Shown: positions 1-8,794, counted from the stretch's first letter. The stretch: 31,029 nt of DNA from Bacteroidia bacterium (GCA_030431085.1 JAUIJW010000003.1:1-31029); one strand, 5' to 3'. Notes: a model not told the origin generated them from the sequence alone. Numbers and translations are program-made.

Positions 1-1066
1 TTTCTCTTAGATCAACGCCACCAGCTGTAACAAACTCTTCTTTAAACGTTGATTTCCCTTCAGCTTTAAATGTACTACCAGTGCAATAACCAGCTAAAAT
101 AGCTATTTGTTTTTGAGGTAAATCTGCCCATCTCATCTTATGATCGATACTTGCTGTATCTAATAGTTTTAGCCATAATCTTCTAGGCATCTCGCGATAA
201 GGGGATTTAACATCAATATTTTTTTTCGCATCAACAGTTTTTAACTCCGTTAATCTTTGTTGTACCATTTCAAATGATTGCCCTAACCAATTTACTTCAA
301 CGGTATAGGTATAATTTTTTTCTGCCAGCTCTCGTGCTGCAAATGCTGACAATTTCAATACCGCAGGACCACTTAACCCCCAATGTGTAATCAATAACGG
401 TCCATGGCTTTTAAGGTTTGAGCCTACTAATTTAACCGTGGCATTAGGCACCGAAATTCCAGGGATATCCTTAATGAGATGATCTGTAATATTAAATGTA
501 AAAAGTGAAGGTACAGGTGGAATAATATGATGACCTAGATTCTCTATCAACCGCCAAACCTTTGAACTACTTCCTGTGGCTATTAATAGTTTACTGGCCA
601 CACAATTATCTTTATTCGTATATACTTTAAATTTATCCTTTATCATTTCAATTCCCAATACGTTGGTTTGTTTTACAAGGCTAACTCCTAATTTTATAGC
701 ATTGCTTACTAAACAATCTATAATGGATTGTGATGAATTACTTACTGGAAATACGCGATTATCTTCTTCAATTTTAAGGGGTACGCCTCTATCTTCAAAC
801 CATGCCATTGTATCACCAGTCATAAATTGATGAAACGGCCCTAACAACTCTTTCTTACCTCTTGGATAAAACTCAATTAATTCTTGTGGTGTAAAACAAG
901 CATGCGTTACATTACAACGGCCTCCGCCTGACACTTTTACCTTCTGAAGTACAGATTTGCTTTTCTCTAAAATAGTAATCTCCAAATTAGGGTTGAGCTC
1001 TGCCATTGTAATGGCAGCAAAAAAACCTGCTGCTCCTCCGCCTATGATTATAACTTTTTGTTTCAC
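1..1066 (-). CDS. NAD(P)/FAD-dependent oxidoreductase, HI0933/BaiN-like flavoprotein (C-terminus cut by window edge)
   Basis: About 355 residues are visible; the family is usually near 400, so roughly the last 50 are outside the window. The start is GTG at 1066-1064, with an in-frame TAG directly upstream (1069-1067), so no earlier start is possible. The N-terminus carries a dinucleotide-binding Rossmann motif VIIIGGGAAG (residues 5-14), followed by the family signature VSGGGRCNVT (about 45-54). These show an FAD-binding flavoprotein of the HI0933 family (Pfam HI0933_like), predicted cytosolic. Members are annotated as aminoacetone oxidase or BaiN-like, but the physiological substrate is generally unknown and cannot be read from the sequence. 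It lies downstream of the pan/GHMP-kinase run after a 75-nt gap, so co-transcription is possible but not shown. Confidence 0.88.
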   Translation of the reverse strand, partial: MKQKVIIIGGGAAGFFAAITMAELNPNLEITILEKSKSVLQKVKVSGGGRCNVTHACFTPQELIEFYPRGKKELLGPFHQFMTGDTMAWFEDRGVPLKIEEDNRVFPVSNSSQSIIDCLVSNAIKLGVSLVKQTNVLGIEMIKDKFKVYTNKDNCVASKLLIATGSSSKVWRLIENLGHHIIPPVPSLFTFNITDHLIKDIPGISVPNATVKLVGSNLKSHGPLLITHWGLSGPAVLKLSAFAARELAEKNYTYTVEVNWLGQSFEMVQQRLTELKTVDAKKNIDVKSPYREMPRRLWLKLLDTASIDHKMRWADLPQKQIAILAGYCTGSTFKAEGKSTFKEEFVTAGGVDLRE

Positions 1067-1141
1067 CTACCTTATTTTATTGCATTTCAATTACAACGTA
1101 CAACACTCAAACTATCATTTCAGTATAATAAAATATTATAC

Positions 1142-2074
1142 CTACAAGATTCTCTTAATCATGTCATCATAAGAAATTACCGTTGCATAGCCTTTATTTT
1201 TGAAATAGTCTACACTATCTTCATTACCCGTAACTAGAATAAAATCACCTCCCCAGGCTCCCAAGCTTTTAATTTGTCCGAAATAATCTTTAAACAAATA
1301 CTCTTGTATAGGCCTCATATTCATGATTGAAGAAATTATTCGCTCATGTTCTTGAATAAGCCTTTCAAATTGACCGAGGTTTTCACTGTGTATTATGGCT
1401 TGAGTTATTTGAGATACTTCTTCAGTTTCAAATTGAAATTGATCTTTTTTAGACCTATAATTTTTAATCCCTTCTCTACTATTTTGTTTTTTATTTAGAA
1501 AAACGAAATATAATTGTTCATGAAATTTAGGATAAAAATCAATAGGAACAACCTTAGGTTTTCGATCAACCAATTGGTAAAAAATGGGTGTATCGTGTTG
1601 AGCACAAGCAATATCATAACCACTTCCTCCAAAACTTTTTTCTAACAAAATATATGGATCTACCTTAGCCCACTTAGCTATATTATTAATAAGTGTGGAC
1701 GAACTACCTAAACCCCAATTTTTTGGAAAACCCAACTTTATGGAAACATCTACCCCGGTTGAACCATCTAAAAATTTAGAATTAATGGTTTTGGCTTGAT
1801 TTAAAATGTTGAGCAATGTCAATTCAATATCGATACTCTGTTGTTCAGGATACTTCTGTAAAATTTTTTGTGCTGTAAGCTCAAACACTGTTTTAAACCA
1901 AGTATTACCTTGATGATCTAAACTGTTCCAGCACAAGCCCTTATCTTTGGTATGCTTTACTGTTAACTCTTGTCCTAGTTTCGTTGGTAATGCTAGCGAT
2001 AGGGCGCCATCTAACACCAAGTATTCCCCTGTAATTAACAGTTTACCGTTGCTATGGTATTGATTTACAAACAT
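1142..2074 (-). CDS. GYDIA-type GHMP kinase, probable mevalonate-pathway kinase
   Basis: 310 residues, ATG start. The GHMP-superfamily ATP-binding loop is clear as GLGSSSTL (residues 121-128), preceded by an N-terminal strand region with GEYLVLDG (16-23) and followed by GSGYDIACA (150-158), the motif that names the Bacteroidetes GYDIA family. GHMP kinases phosphorylate small alcohols or acids such as mevalonate, phosphomevalonate, homoserine and galactose. Bacteroidetes of this type use the mevalonate route to isoprenoids, so a mevalonate or phosphomevalonate kinase role is likely, but the substrate is inferred. Cytosolic. It is the last gene of a compact minus-strand run (panC, panD, YbhN-like, this gene), with only 3 nt between the preceding stop and this ATG, so translational coupling is likely. 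Confidence 0.85.
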   Translation of the reverse strand: MFVNQYHSNGKLLITGEYLVLDGALSLALPTKLGQELTVKHTKDKGLCWNSLDHQGNTWFKTVFELTAQKILQKYPEQQSIDIELTLLNILNQAKTINSKFLDGSTGVDVSIKLGFPKNWGLGSSSTLINNIAKWAKVDPYILLEKSFGGSGYDIACAQHDTPIFYQLVDRKPKVVPIDFYPKFHEQLYFVFLNKKQNSREGIKNYRSKKDQFQFETEEVSQITQAIIHSENLGQFERLIQEHERIISSIMNMRPIQEYLFKDYFGQIKSLGAWGGDFILVTGNEDSVDYFKNKGYATVISYDDMIKRIL

Positions 2075-2077
2075 AAT

Positions 2078-3049
2078 CTATGCTTGTTTATTATTGTAGA
2101 TTGGTAAAAAGAGAAACGATAACCCTCCAAAAAGAACAATCATTACAGTCTGTGCTGTCCACATTATCCAACCAAATGCTAGGGCTGGATTGCTACCCAC
2201 ACCATAAAGAGTTAAGGCACTGGCCACAAACACCGGATAGGTACCTAAACCTCCATTGGTTAATGCCATGCTTAATCCGCCTACAACAAAACCAACTATT
2301 ACTGCACTAAATGGTAAATGAACTGTTTCTGGAATAGCAAAAATGACTACATAAAACATCATCAGATACATGAACCAAATAAAAATGGTATGCGCTAAAA
2401 ATGCCCATTTTTTTTTCATCCTAAAAATACTAACCACTCCTTGAATTAAACCGTAAACAAAGTTTTGTATTTTTACTAATAATGGATGTGTTGATCGTTT
2501 AATAATCCATAAAAAAACTAACCCTAACACCGCTGCCCCTCCTAAGACATACCAGATTAAATAAGATGAATTGCCCTGATCTTTAAACAGGTAAGTACTC
2601 AACAATTCTGTTTGTAAAAAAAATGCCGCCGCTATAATCAGTAAGAGCATTACAGAATCAACTACTCTTTCTGAAACAATAGTGCCAAAAGCTTTTTCAA
2701 AAGGAATTTTTTCGTACTTAGAGATACCCGTAGCACGAGCTACCTCTCCGGCTCTAGGTATAGCCAAGTTCACCAAATAAGCCACCAAAACCGTTAAAAC
2801 ACTATTCATATATTTTGGTTTATACCCGAGTGGCTCTAATAAAAATTGCCAACGATAAGCTCTTGACAGATGACTTAAAACTCCACATAGAAGTGATAGT
2901 ACTACCCACCAATAATTGGCTGTAGTAAACGATGTTTTAATGTCTTGAATATCTGTAGCACTTAACTTAGATAATGAATACCATATCAATCCTATACCAA
3001 TGGCAATAGGCAATAGTGTGAATATGGTTTTTTTGATTTTCTTATTCAA
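2078..3049 (-). CDS. YbhN/LPG-synthase-type integral membrane protein (flippase-like domain)
   Basis: 323 residues with about eight hydrophobic segments spread from residue 10 to the C-terminus, matching the lysylphosphatidylglycerol synthase transmembrane region (PF03706, UPF0104/YbhN). Conserved features include the early arginine-rich stretch SHLSRAYRWQFLLEPLGY and the segment IPRAGEVARATGISKYE, both typical of the family. Family members sit in the inner membrane and are linked to lipid or isoprenoid-lipid handling; there is no aminoacyl-transferase domain, so true lysyl-PG synthesis is unlikely. The start is a TTG (3049-3047), only 2 nt after the panD stop; no in-frame ATG lies nearby, and the resulting N-terminus (MNKKIKKT, then a hydrophobic helix) looks complete. 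Tightly coupled to panD upstream and the GHMP kinase downstream. Confidence 0.82.
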   Translation of the reverse strand: MNKKIKKTIFTLLPIAIGIGLIWYSLSKLSATDIQDIKTSFTTANYWWVVLSLLCGVLSHLSRAYRWQFLLEPLGYKPKYMNSVLTVLVAYLVNLAIPRAGEVARATGISKYEKIPFEKAFGTIVSERVVDSVMLLLIIAAAFFLQTELLSTYLFKDQGNSSYLIWYVLGGAAVLGLVFLWIIKRSTHPLLVKIQNFVYGLIQGVVSIFRMKKKWAFLAHTIFIWFMYLMMFYVVIFAIPETVHLPFSAVIVGFVVGGLSMALTNGGLGTYPVFVASALTLYGVGSNPALAFGWIMWTAQTVMIVLFGGLSFLFLPIYNNKQA

Positions 3050-3051
3050 TA

Positions 3052-3402
3052 CTATGTTAAAGAATTGTCTTTTTCGTTAGGAAAAATAATTGCAGGTTTA
3101 AAGTTTTTAGCTTCCTCAAAATCCATAGAAGCATAAGAAATAATAATAATGATATCTCCTTTAGCCACCTTTCTTGCAGCTGGGCCATTTAAAATAATAT
3201 CGCCTCGTTTTCTTTCTCCGGTAATGGCATAGGTTTCAAACCGCTCACCATTATTAATGTTTACAATATGTACTTTCTCACCCTCAATGATATTGGCAGC
3301 ATCCATTAAGTCTTGATCGATGGTAATACTACCAATATAGTTCAAATCAGAACCAGTAATGGTAACACGGTGTATTTTTGATTTTACAACTTCAATATTC
3401 AT
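3052..3402 (-). CDS. panD: aspartate 1-decarboxylase, pyruvoyl proenzyme
   Basis: Makes beta-alanine from L-aspartate for pantothenate and coenzyme A synthesis, in the cytosol. With the ATG at 3402-3400 the protein has 116 residues. Lys9, His11 and the self-cleavage pair Gly24-Ser25 (in NYIGSITID) then fall exactly at the family's standard numbering, so I prefer this ATG over an in-frame TTG three codons upstream (3411). The proenzyme cleaves itself between Gly24 and Ser25 to form the pyruvoyl cofactor. The later motif LNGPAARK (about residues 70-77) is also family-typical. It follows panC by 41 nt on the same strand, which places both enzymes of the beta-alanine branch together. Confidence 0.96.
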   Translation of the reverse strand: MNIEVVKSKIHRVTITGSDLNYIGSITIDQDLMDAANIIEGEKVHIVNINNGERFETYAITGERKRGDIILNGPAARKVAKGDIIIIISYASMDFEEAKNFKPAIIFPNEKDNSLT

Positions 3403-3443
3403 TGCTTTCAATCGATTTTTTTGCGCTGCAAAGATACTTAAAT

Positions 3444-4286
3444 TTAATTTAATGCAATATTATCAATAAGGCGAATTGAACCCGCAAAAACAGCGATAAA
3501 TGCACGATACTGTTTTGAATCATCAAAGGTTTTTATAGATAATAGGGTGTCTACATCTGCAATTTCAAAATATTCTAATTTAAGTGCTTCATCTCCATTG
3601 ATCTGTTGTTGAACAAAAGTTTGAATATCTCCTAAATCTTGTTGAGGAAATAACGATTTTGCTTGCAATAAGGTGGCGTAAATTAAAGGGGCGGCTTCTC
3701 GTTGAACCTTTGATAATCTAGTATTTCTTGAGCTCATTGCTAAACCATCGTCTTCTCTATAGATATCACAAGGTATAATTTGGATATTCATTTTTGTTTT
3801 ATCCACCATTTTCTTGATAATCTGTAGTTGTTGAAAATCTTTTTCTCCGAAATAGGCTTTGTTTGGGTTTACAATTGTGAACAATTTTTTAACTATAGTA
3901 CCTACTCCATCAAAATGATCTTTCCTAAAAGCACCTTCCATCACCTTATCTAAACCATCAAAATCCATAACTTCAGGTTTTACGTCATTTTGATAGATTT
4001 CTTCCACTTGCGGTACAAAAACCAAATCACACTGTTCTTGTTCTAAAAGCTGCAAATCCGTTTCTAAGGTACGGGGATAATTTTTTAAATCTTCTGCCTT
4101 ATCAAACTGTGTTGGATTAACAAAAATGCTGACTACCACCATGTCGCATTCTAACTTTGCTCTTTTTACAATTGACAAGTGACCAAGATGCAAGGCTCCC
4201 ATGGTAGGAACTAATCCTATTACTTGAGTCTTGTTGTGTTGGTTTAACACATTTTGAAGTTCTCGAGCCTTGGTTATCACCTTCAT
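3444..4286 (-). CDS. panC: pantoate--beta-alanine ligase (pantothenate synthetase)
   Basis: Condenses pantoate with beta-alanine using ATP to give pantothenate. 280 residues, the usual size. The HIGH-type nucleotide site is PTMGALHLGH (27-36), followed by FVNPTQF (55-61), the pantoate-binding region MEGAFRKDHFDGVGT (116-130), YFGEKDFQQL (145-154) and the KMSKS-equivalent loop MSSRNTRL (184-191). ATG start at 4286. First gene of the minus-strand run panC-panD-YbhN-GHMP kinase; it is divergent from the GT5-like gene with 101 nt between the start codons. No panB (ketopantoate hydroxymethyltransferase) is present in the window. Confidence 0.97.
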   Translation of the reverse strand: MKVITKARELQNVLNQHNKTQVIGLVPTMGALHLGHLSIVKRAKLECDMVVVSIFVNPTQFDKAEDLKNYPRTLETDLQLLEQEQCDLVFVPQVEEIYQNDVKPEVMDFDGLDKVMEGAFRKDHFDGVGTIVKKLFTIVNPNKAYFGEKDFQQLQIIKKMVDKTKMNIQIIPCDIYREDDGLAMSSRNTRLSKVQREAAPLIYATLLQAKSLFPQQDLGDIQTFVQQQINGDEALKLEYFEIADVDTLLSIKTFDDSKQYRAFIAVFAGSIRLIDNIALN

Positions 4287-4355
4287 AGGATCATAAAATT
4301 AAGTTATAATTGCGCCAAACTTAATATTTTAAATCGAATTATGCATATATTTTTG

Positions 4356-4363
4356 TAATTTTG
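4356..4363 (+). promoter_or_regulatory. Bacteroidetes-type -7 promoter box (TAATTTTG)
   Basis: An exact TAnnTTTG match, 24 nt upstream of the ATG at 4388, in the divergent gap between panC and the GT5-like gene. I see no good TTG-type -33 element at the expected distance, so this is a partial promoter call. It would drive the GT5-like / DUF4270 / glmS run. Confidence 0.5.
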
Positions 4364-4387
4364 CAGCATCCAAAAAAAGATTGATCA

Positions 4388-5197
4388 ATGAAAGATAAGA
4401 GAATACTTTATGTGTCATCTGAACTAACCCCTTATTTACCCGAAAACGAAGTGTCTAAAATGGCTTTTAATGTGCCCAGAGAGATGCATCATAAAGGAGC
4501 ACAAATAAGAATGTTTATGCCAAGATTCGGGGTAATTAATGAGCGAAGACATCAATTACATGAGGTGATTCGTCTTTCTGGTATGAACTTGATAATCAAT
4601 GATATGGATATGCCATTAATTATTAAAGTTGCTTCAGTCCCTAAAGAAAGAATGCAAGTATATTTTATTGATAATGAAGAGTATTTTAAAAGAAAAGCTG
4701 TTTTTACAGATGAAGATGGTAATTTATTTCCAGACAATGACGAAAGGGCTATCTTCTTTGCTAAAGGTGTTGTTGAAACAGTTAAAAAGCTAAAATGGGC
4801 TCCAGACATTATCCATGTGCATGGATGGATGGCTTCATTATTACCTTTGTACCTTAAAGAATATTACAAAAACGATCCTTTATTTGCAGAAAGCAAGATT
4901 GTTACTTCTATTTTTAATTATGATTCTAGTGGTATTGAAGATAAAGACACTTTGGTTGAAAAAATTAAATTTGACCAAATTTCAGATGACAAACTCAGTG
5001 CTTTTAACACAGCAGACCAGTTTCACATGGTACATGTAGCGATTGAGAATTCTGATGCGATTATCCACGGTAGTGAAAACTTAAACGATGCTTTTGTACA
5101 AGCTATAGAAAAAAGAAACATACCAGTATTGGGTTATCAACCTTACGAAAACTTTACAGAAACTTACTCTAATTTTTACCTAAACGAAGTACTTTAA
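4388..5197 (+). CDS. truncated GT5 (glycogen/starch synthase N-domain-like) protein, probably non-catalytic
   Basis: 269 residues that match only the N-terminal starch-synthase catalytic domain of family GT5. Visible are the opening strand ILYVSSELTPY (5-15), the segment MHHKGAQIRMFMPRFG (33-48), and IIHVHGWMASLLPLYLK (about 140-156), equivalent to the conserved H-x-H-D/G-W region. Two things needed for real glycogen synthase are absent. The ADP-glucose-binding KTGGL after the first strand is replaced by NEVSKM, and the whole C-terminal GT1-type domain is missing. Short GT5-like genes of this kind recur in Bacteroidetes near panC and DUF4270 genes; their function is not known to me. It is followed by the DUF4270 gene after a 28-nt gap. 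Glycogen synthesis itself is doubtful. Confidence 0.75.
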   Translation: MKDKRILYVSSELTPYLPENEVSKMAFNVPREMHHKGAQIRMFMPRFGVINERRHQLHEVIRLSGMNLIINDMDMPLIIKVASVPKERMQVYFIDNEEYFKRKAVFTDEDGNLFPDNDERAIFFAKGVVETVKKLKWAPDIIHVHGWMASLLPLYLKEYYKNDPLFAESKIVTSIFNYDSSGIEDKDTLVEKIKFDQISDDKLSAFNTADQFHMVHVAIENSDAIIHGSENLNDAFVQAIEKRNIPVLGYQPYENFTETYSNFYLNEVL

Positions 5198-5225
5198 AAT
5201 TAGTGCTAAAATCAAAAAATTGTTT

Positions 5226-6857
5226 ATGCCCAAGACATATAATGCTTTAACCAAAAAAATTGGTTTAGCCATCGTTTCAATTCTCTCTCTAGTGGCCTGC
5301 GAAAAAGATCTTAACGACATCGCTGTAGGTATTGTTGATAAAAATGATTTTTCTACTGGTGATACTGCCGTAAATATCATCGCCTATAATATTAACATTG
5401 ATTCTAACAGAGTTGATGGTAACAACGAACAAAAACAACCTCTAACCTTATTAGGAGTTACTCAAAACGATAATTTTGGACATATGCGTAGCGCCATTGC
5501 TTCGCAAATGTATCTACCAATAACTGGTGTAAACTTTGGTGAAAATACCGTCATAGACCTCGTGGTTTTAGATATACCATATTATGCTACTAAAGATGCT
5601 GAAGACCAAGAAGCGGTAGATCCAGATACAGGTGAACCTATTTTAGATGATGACGACAACCCCGTTATGGTACCTAGCTTTCAGATAGACTCTATCTATG
5701 GCAATACCAATCAAGCATTTAATATTACGGTTAACGAGTTAGGTACTTTTTTAAACGCCCTAAATCCAGAAAATCCAACCGAAAATCAAAAGTATTATTC
5801 AGATAAAGTATTCCAGTTAAAAGACGAAATCTATTCGGGTAGTTTTTTACCTAACAGAAATGATACCGTACTGTATGTTGAACGCAGATATTTAGATAAC
5901 GACCCTAATACGGTAGATGATATCGACACTGTAAAAGCAACTAATGCTCAACCTACAATGAAATTCTTTTTAGATCAGAATTTCTTTAAAACACGCTTTG
6001 TAGATCATCAAAACTCAAGTGATTTTGCATCTAATGATAATTTTATACACTATTTTAGAGGTGTTTATATCGATGCTCAAGGGCAAGATGGCTCATTAAT
6101 CAATCCACTATTTAGTCAAGCCAATATTACGATCTATTATACCGATGATCAAATAAGAGATGAAGATGATGATGAAGATTTAAATGGTAATGGCACCAAT
6201 GGTGAAGAAGGCGTTACAGTTAGAACCAAACAAATTATGATATTTCCACTTTCTGGCGTTAGAGCAGGAAATTATCAAAGAAATTATGATGGTGCTTTAA
6301 TTCAAAATTATCTCATTAATCCTAATAAAGACGATGGAGAAGATAAACTCTTTGCACAAGGTGCTGCCGGTTCTGAAGTAATAATCGAGCTCTTTAATGA
6401 TGGAAACTTAGATTATTTTAGAGACCAAAATTGGCTGATTAACGAAGCAAATCTCACACTTTACATCGATGGCGATCAAAAAGAGGTGCCAGAAAGATTA
6501 TTTTTATATAATAAAGACTACAATAGTTTGTTATATACATATATGTTTGAAGGTTTAGAAATTTATGGTGGTGAACTAGAATACGATAGCGACGGCAATC
6601 CGGAAAGTTATAAATTTAGAATTACTAAATTTGTTTCAGATATTTTAAATCCTTCAGACCCTAAAGCACCTAATAAGTTGGCTTTAAGAAATTATTTAAG
6701 TACAGATTTACCAGCCAATATTAGTTTTGATACCATTACTGAAGATTATAACTTTATTCCTAAGGGGGTAATTTTAAAAGGTAATTTGCCAGAAAATGAA
6801 GATAAAAAGCTCAAACTAGAAATATTTTACTCAAAATTAAACGAAACAAATAACTAA
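5226..6857 (+). CDS. DUF4270 domain lipoprotein
   Basis: 543 residues from the ATG at 5226; a TTG two codons upstream (5220) is a less likely start. The N-terminus is a lipoprotein signal peptide with lipobox LVAC and acylated Cys25, so the protein should be anchored in a membrane, probably the outer membrane. The rest matches the Bacteroidetes-specific DUF4270 family (PF14092), whose function is unknown; it is rich in predicted beta strands and Asn/Asp. A strongly acidic low-complexity stretch, DEDDDEDLNGNGTNGEEG, lies near residue 315 and may be a surface loop or calcium-binding segment. It sits between the GT5-like gene and glmS, with 11 nt to glmS, so the three genes are probably one operon. 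Confidence 0.87.
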   Translation: MPKTYNALTKKIGLAIVSILSLVACEKDLNDIAVGIVDKNDFSTGDTAVNIIAYNINIDSNRVDGNNEQKQPLTLLGVTQNDNFGHMRSAIASQMYLPITGVNFGENTVIDLVVLDIPYYATKDAEDQEAVDPDTGEPILDDDDNPVMVPSFQIDSIYGNTNQAFNITVNELGTFLNALNPENPTENQKYYSDKVFQLKDEIYSGSFLPNRNDTVLYVERRYLDNDPNTVDDIDTVKATNAQPTMKFFLDQNFFKTRFVDHQNSSDFASNDNFIHYFRGVYIDAQGQDGSLINPLFSQANITIYYTDDQIRDEDDDEDLNGNGTNGEEGVTVRTKQIMIFPLSGVRAGNYQRNYDGALIQNYLINPNKDDGEDKLFAQGAAGSEVIIELFNDGNLDYFRDQNWLINEANLTLYIDGDQKEVPERLFLYNKDYNSLLYTYMFEGLEIYGGELEYDSDGNPESYKFRITKFVSDILNPSDPKAPNKLALRNYLSTDLPANISFDTITEDYNFIPKGVILKGNLPENEDKKLKLEIFYSKLNETNN

Positions 6858-6868
6858 ACTAATTTAAC

Positions 6869-8722
6869 ATGTGTGGCATTACAGGATATATAGGCTTTCG
6901 CGAAGCATATCCGGTAATAATCAAAGGGTTACAACGACTCGAATACCGGGGCTATGATAGTGCGGGGGTAATGCTTTACGATGGTAAAAACATCAACTTA
7001 GCCAAAACTAAAGGCAAAGTAAGCGACTTACAAGAAAAAGTTAAACAAGAAATCTCAAACCAAGGGCAAATCGGCCTCGGTCATACCAGATGGGCTACTC
7101 ATGGTATCCCTAATGACATCAATTCTCATCCTCATGTTTCTCAATCTGGAGACTTGGTCATTGTTCATAATGGTATTATAGAAAACTACGATTCTATTAA
7201 GCAAGAATTAATTAGCAGAGGCTATAGTTTTAAAAGTGATACCGATACCGAAGTATTAATTAATTTAATACAAGAAGTCAAAGAAAAGTATCAAGTTAAA
7301 CTTGGTAAAGCCGTTCAATTGGCCCTTAAGCAGGTTATTGGTGCTTATGCCATTGCTGTCTTTGATAAAACTAAACCAGATGAAATTGTGGTTGGCCGAT
7401 TAGGTAGTCCGATCGCTATTGGCGTAGGTGAAGATTATAAAGAATTCTTTGTAGCCTCAGATGCCTCTCCATTTATAGAATACACAAAAGATGCCATTTA
7501 CCTAGAAGATGAAGAAATGGCCATCATTAAAAAAGGCAGAGAAGTTAAGGTAAGAAAGATTAAAGATGATTCAGAAATCGATCCAGATATTTTAGAGCTA
7601 GAACTCAATCTAGAACAAATTGAAAAAGGTGGATACGAGCACTTTATGCTTAAGGAAATTCATGAGCAACCCAGAGCCATAACAGATACCTTTAGAGGTA
7701 GATTATTGATGGATCAAGCCATTATTAAAATGGCAGGTGTTGAGGATAATATGAAAAAATTCTTGAATGCAGATCGTATTATCATTGTGGCTTGTGGTAC
7801 GTCTTGGCATGCTGGCCTTGTGGCAGAATACATTTTCGAAGAATTTGCAAGAATTCCCGTTGAGGTTGAGTATGCTTCAGAATTTAGGTATCGTAATCCG
7901 GTTATCACAGAAAAAGATGTACTAATTGCCATTTCACAATCTGGTGAAACTGCAGATACTTTAGCAGCGATTAAACTGGCCAAAGAAAAAGGAGCTTTTG
8001 TGTTTGGCGTATGTAATGTGGTAGGATCCTCTATTGCCAGAGAAACTCATGCAGGTGCTTATACCCATGCAGGACCAGAAATTGGCGTGGCCTCTACCAA
8101 AGCTTTCACAACTCAAATTACCGTATTAAGCTTAATGGCCTTAAGATTAGCCAGAGCTAAAGGCACGATGTCTAGCTCCGTCTATCGCTTACACTTACAA
8201 GAGATGGAAATGATTCCTCAAAAAATTGAAAAATTATTGGCCATTGACGAGCAAGTTAAAGGAATTGCAAAAAAATATTTACTATCAACCAACTGCCTAT
8301 ATCTAGGAAGAGGGTATAATTTTCCAGTTGCCCTAGAAGGAGCTCTTAAACTTAAGGAAATCTCATATATCCATGCCGAAGGGTACCCAGCGGCAGAAAT
8401 GAAGCATGGACCAATTGCCTTAATTGATGATAGGATGCCGGTAGTGGTTATTGCTACCAACAAAGGTCATTACGAAAAAGTGGTAAGTAATATTCAAGAA
8501 ATTAAATCTAGAAATGGTAAAATAATTGCCGTTGTTACTGAAGGAGATACTACGGTTAAAGATATTGCAGATCATACCATAGAGATACCAGAAACTGAAG
8601 AGGCGTTTTCTCCATTACTTACTACCATACCTCTGCAACTGTTATCTTACCATATAGCGGTTATGAGAGATTGTAATGTAGACCAACCTAGAAATCTTGC
8701 AAAATCTGTAACGGTTGAATAA
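6869..8722 (+). CDS. glmS: glutamine--fructose-6-phosphate aminotransferase (isomerizing)
   Basis: Makes glucosamine-6-phosphate from fructose-6-phosphate and glutamine, the entry step to UDP-GlcNAc, peptidoglycan and lipid A; cytosolic. 617 residues, normal length. It begins MCGITGYIG, so Cys2 is the N-terminal glutaminase nucleophile after removal of Met1, and HTRWATHG with HPH follows. The C-terminal half has two SIS sugar-isomerase domains: VACGTSWHAG and ISQSGETADT in the first, GRGYNFPVALEGALKLKE in the second. It ends KSVTVE, the conserved C-terminal loop. Last gene of the GT5-like/DUF4270/glmS run, with a hairpin terminator directly downstream. No glmS ribozyme signature was seen in the 11-nt gap upstream. 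Confidence 0.97.
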   Translation: MCGITGYIGFREAYPVIIKGLQRLEYRGYDSAGVMLYDGKNINLAKTKGKVSDLQEKVKQEISNQGQIGLGHTRWATHGIPNDINSHPHVSQSGDLVIVHNGIIENYDSIKQELISRGYSFKSDTDTEVLINLIQEVKEKYQVKLGKAVQLALKQVIGAYAIAVFDKTKPDEIVVGRLGSPIAIGVGEDYKEFFVASDASPFIEYTKDAIYLEDEEMAIIKKGREVKVRKIKDDSEIDPDILELELNLEQIEKGGYEHFMLKEIHEQPRAITDTFRGRLLMDQAIIKMAGVEDNMKKFLNADRIIIVACGTSWHAGLVAEYIFEEFARIPVEVEYASEFRYRNPVITEKDVLIAISQSGETADTLAAIKLAKEKGAFVFGVCNVVGSSIARETHAGAYTHAGPEIGVASTKAFTTQITVLSLMALRLARAKGTMSSSVYRLHLQEMEMIPQKIEKLLAIDEQVKGIAKKYLLSTNCLYLGRGYNFPVALEGALKLKEISYIHAEGYPAAEMKHGPIALIDDRMPVVVIATNKGHYEKVVSNIQEIKSRNGKIIAVVTEGDTTVKDIADHTIEIPETEEAFSPLLTTIPLQLLSYHIAVMRDCNVDQPRNLAKSVTVE

Positions 8723-8743
8723 TTATTACTAATATATGGTTTC

Positions 8744-8776
8744 AAAAAAAGCAGCCAATTATTAGCTGCTTTTTTT
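8744..8776. terminator. bidirectional rho-independent terminator after glmS
   Basis: A stem GCAGC/GCTGC (8751-8755 with 8765-8769) with a 9-nt loop is extended by a run of seven A before and seven T after. The A-run gives a U-tract on the opposite strand, so it can end both glmS (plus) and the converging lipoprotein gene at 8795 (minus). Confidence 0.85.
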
Positions 8777-8794
8777 ATACGATTAAAACATAGT

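Noticed and set aside
576..830. Plus-strand frame of 84 codons.
   Set aside because: It lies antisense to the HI0933-family gene, which shows clear family motifs; no homology-like features of its own.
1123..1141. Hairpin GTATAAT-AAAAT-ATTATAC next to the GHMP kinase stop, as a terminator.
   Set aside because: The stem is pure A/T apart from the outer pair and no T-run follows on the minus strand; such symmetry is common in AT-rich gaps.
6858..6868. Possible glmS ribozyme before glmS.
   Set aside because: The gap is only 11 nt and no ribozyme core is seen; such ribozymes are typical of Firmicutes.
7714..8463. Two minus-strand frames opposite glmS.
   Set aside because: Antisense shadows of conserved SIS-domain coding sequence.
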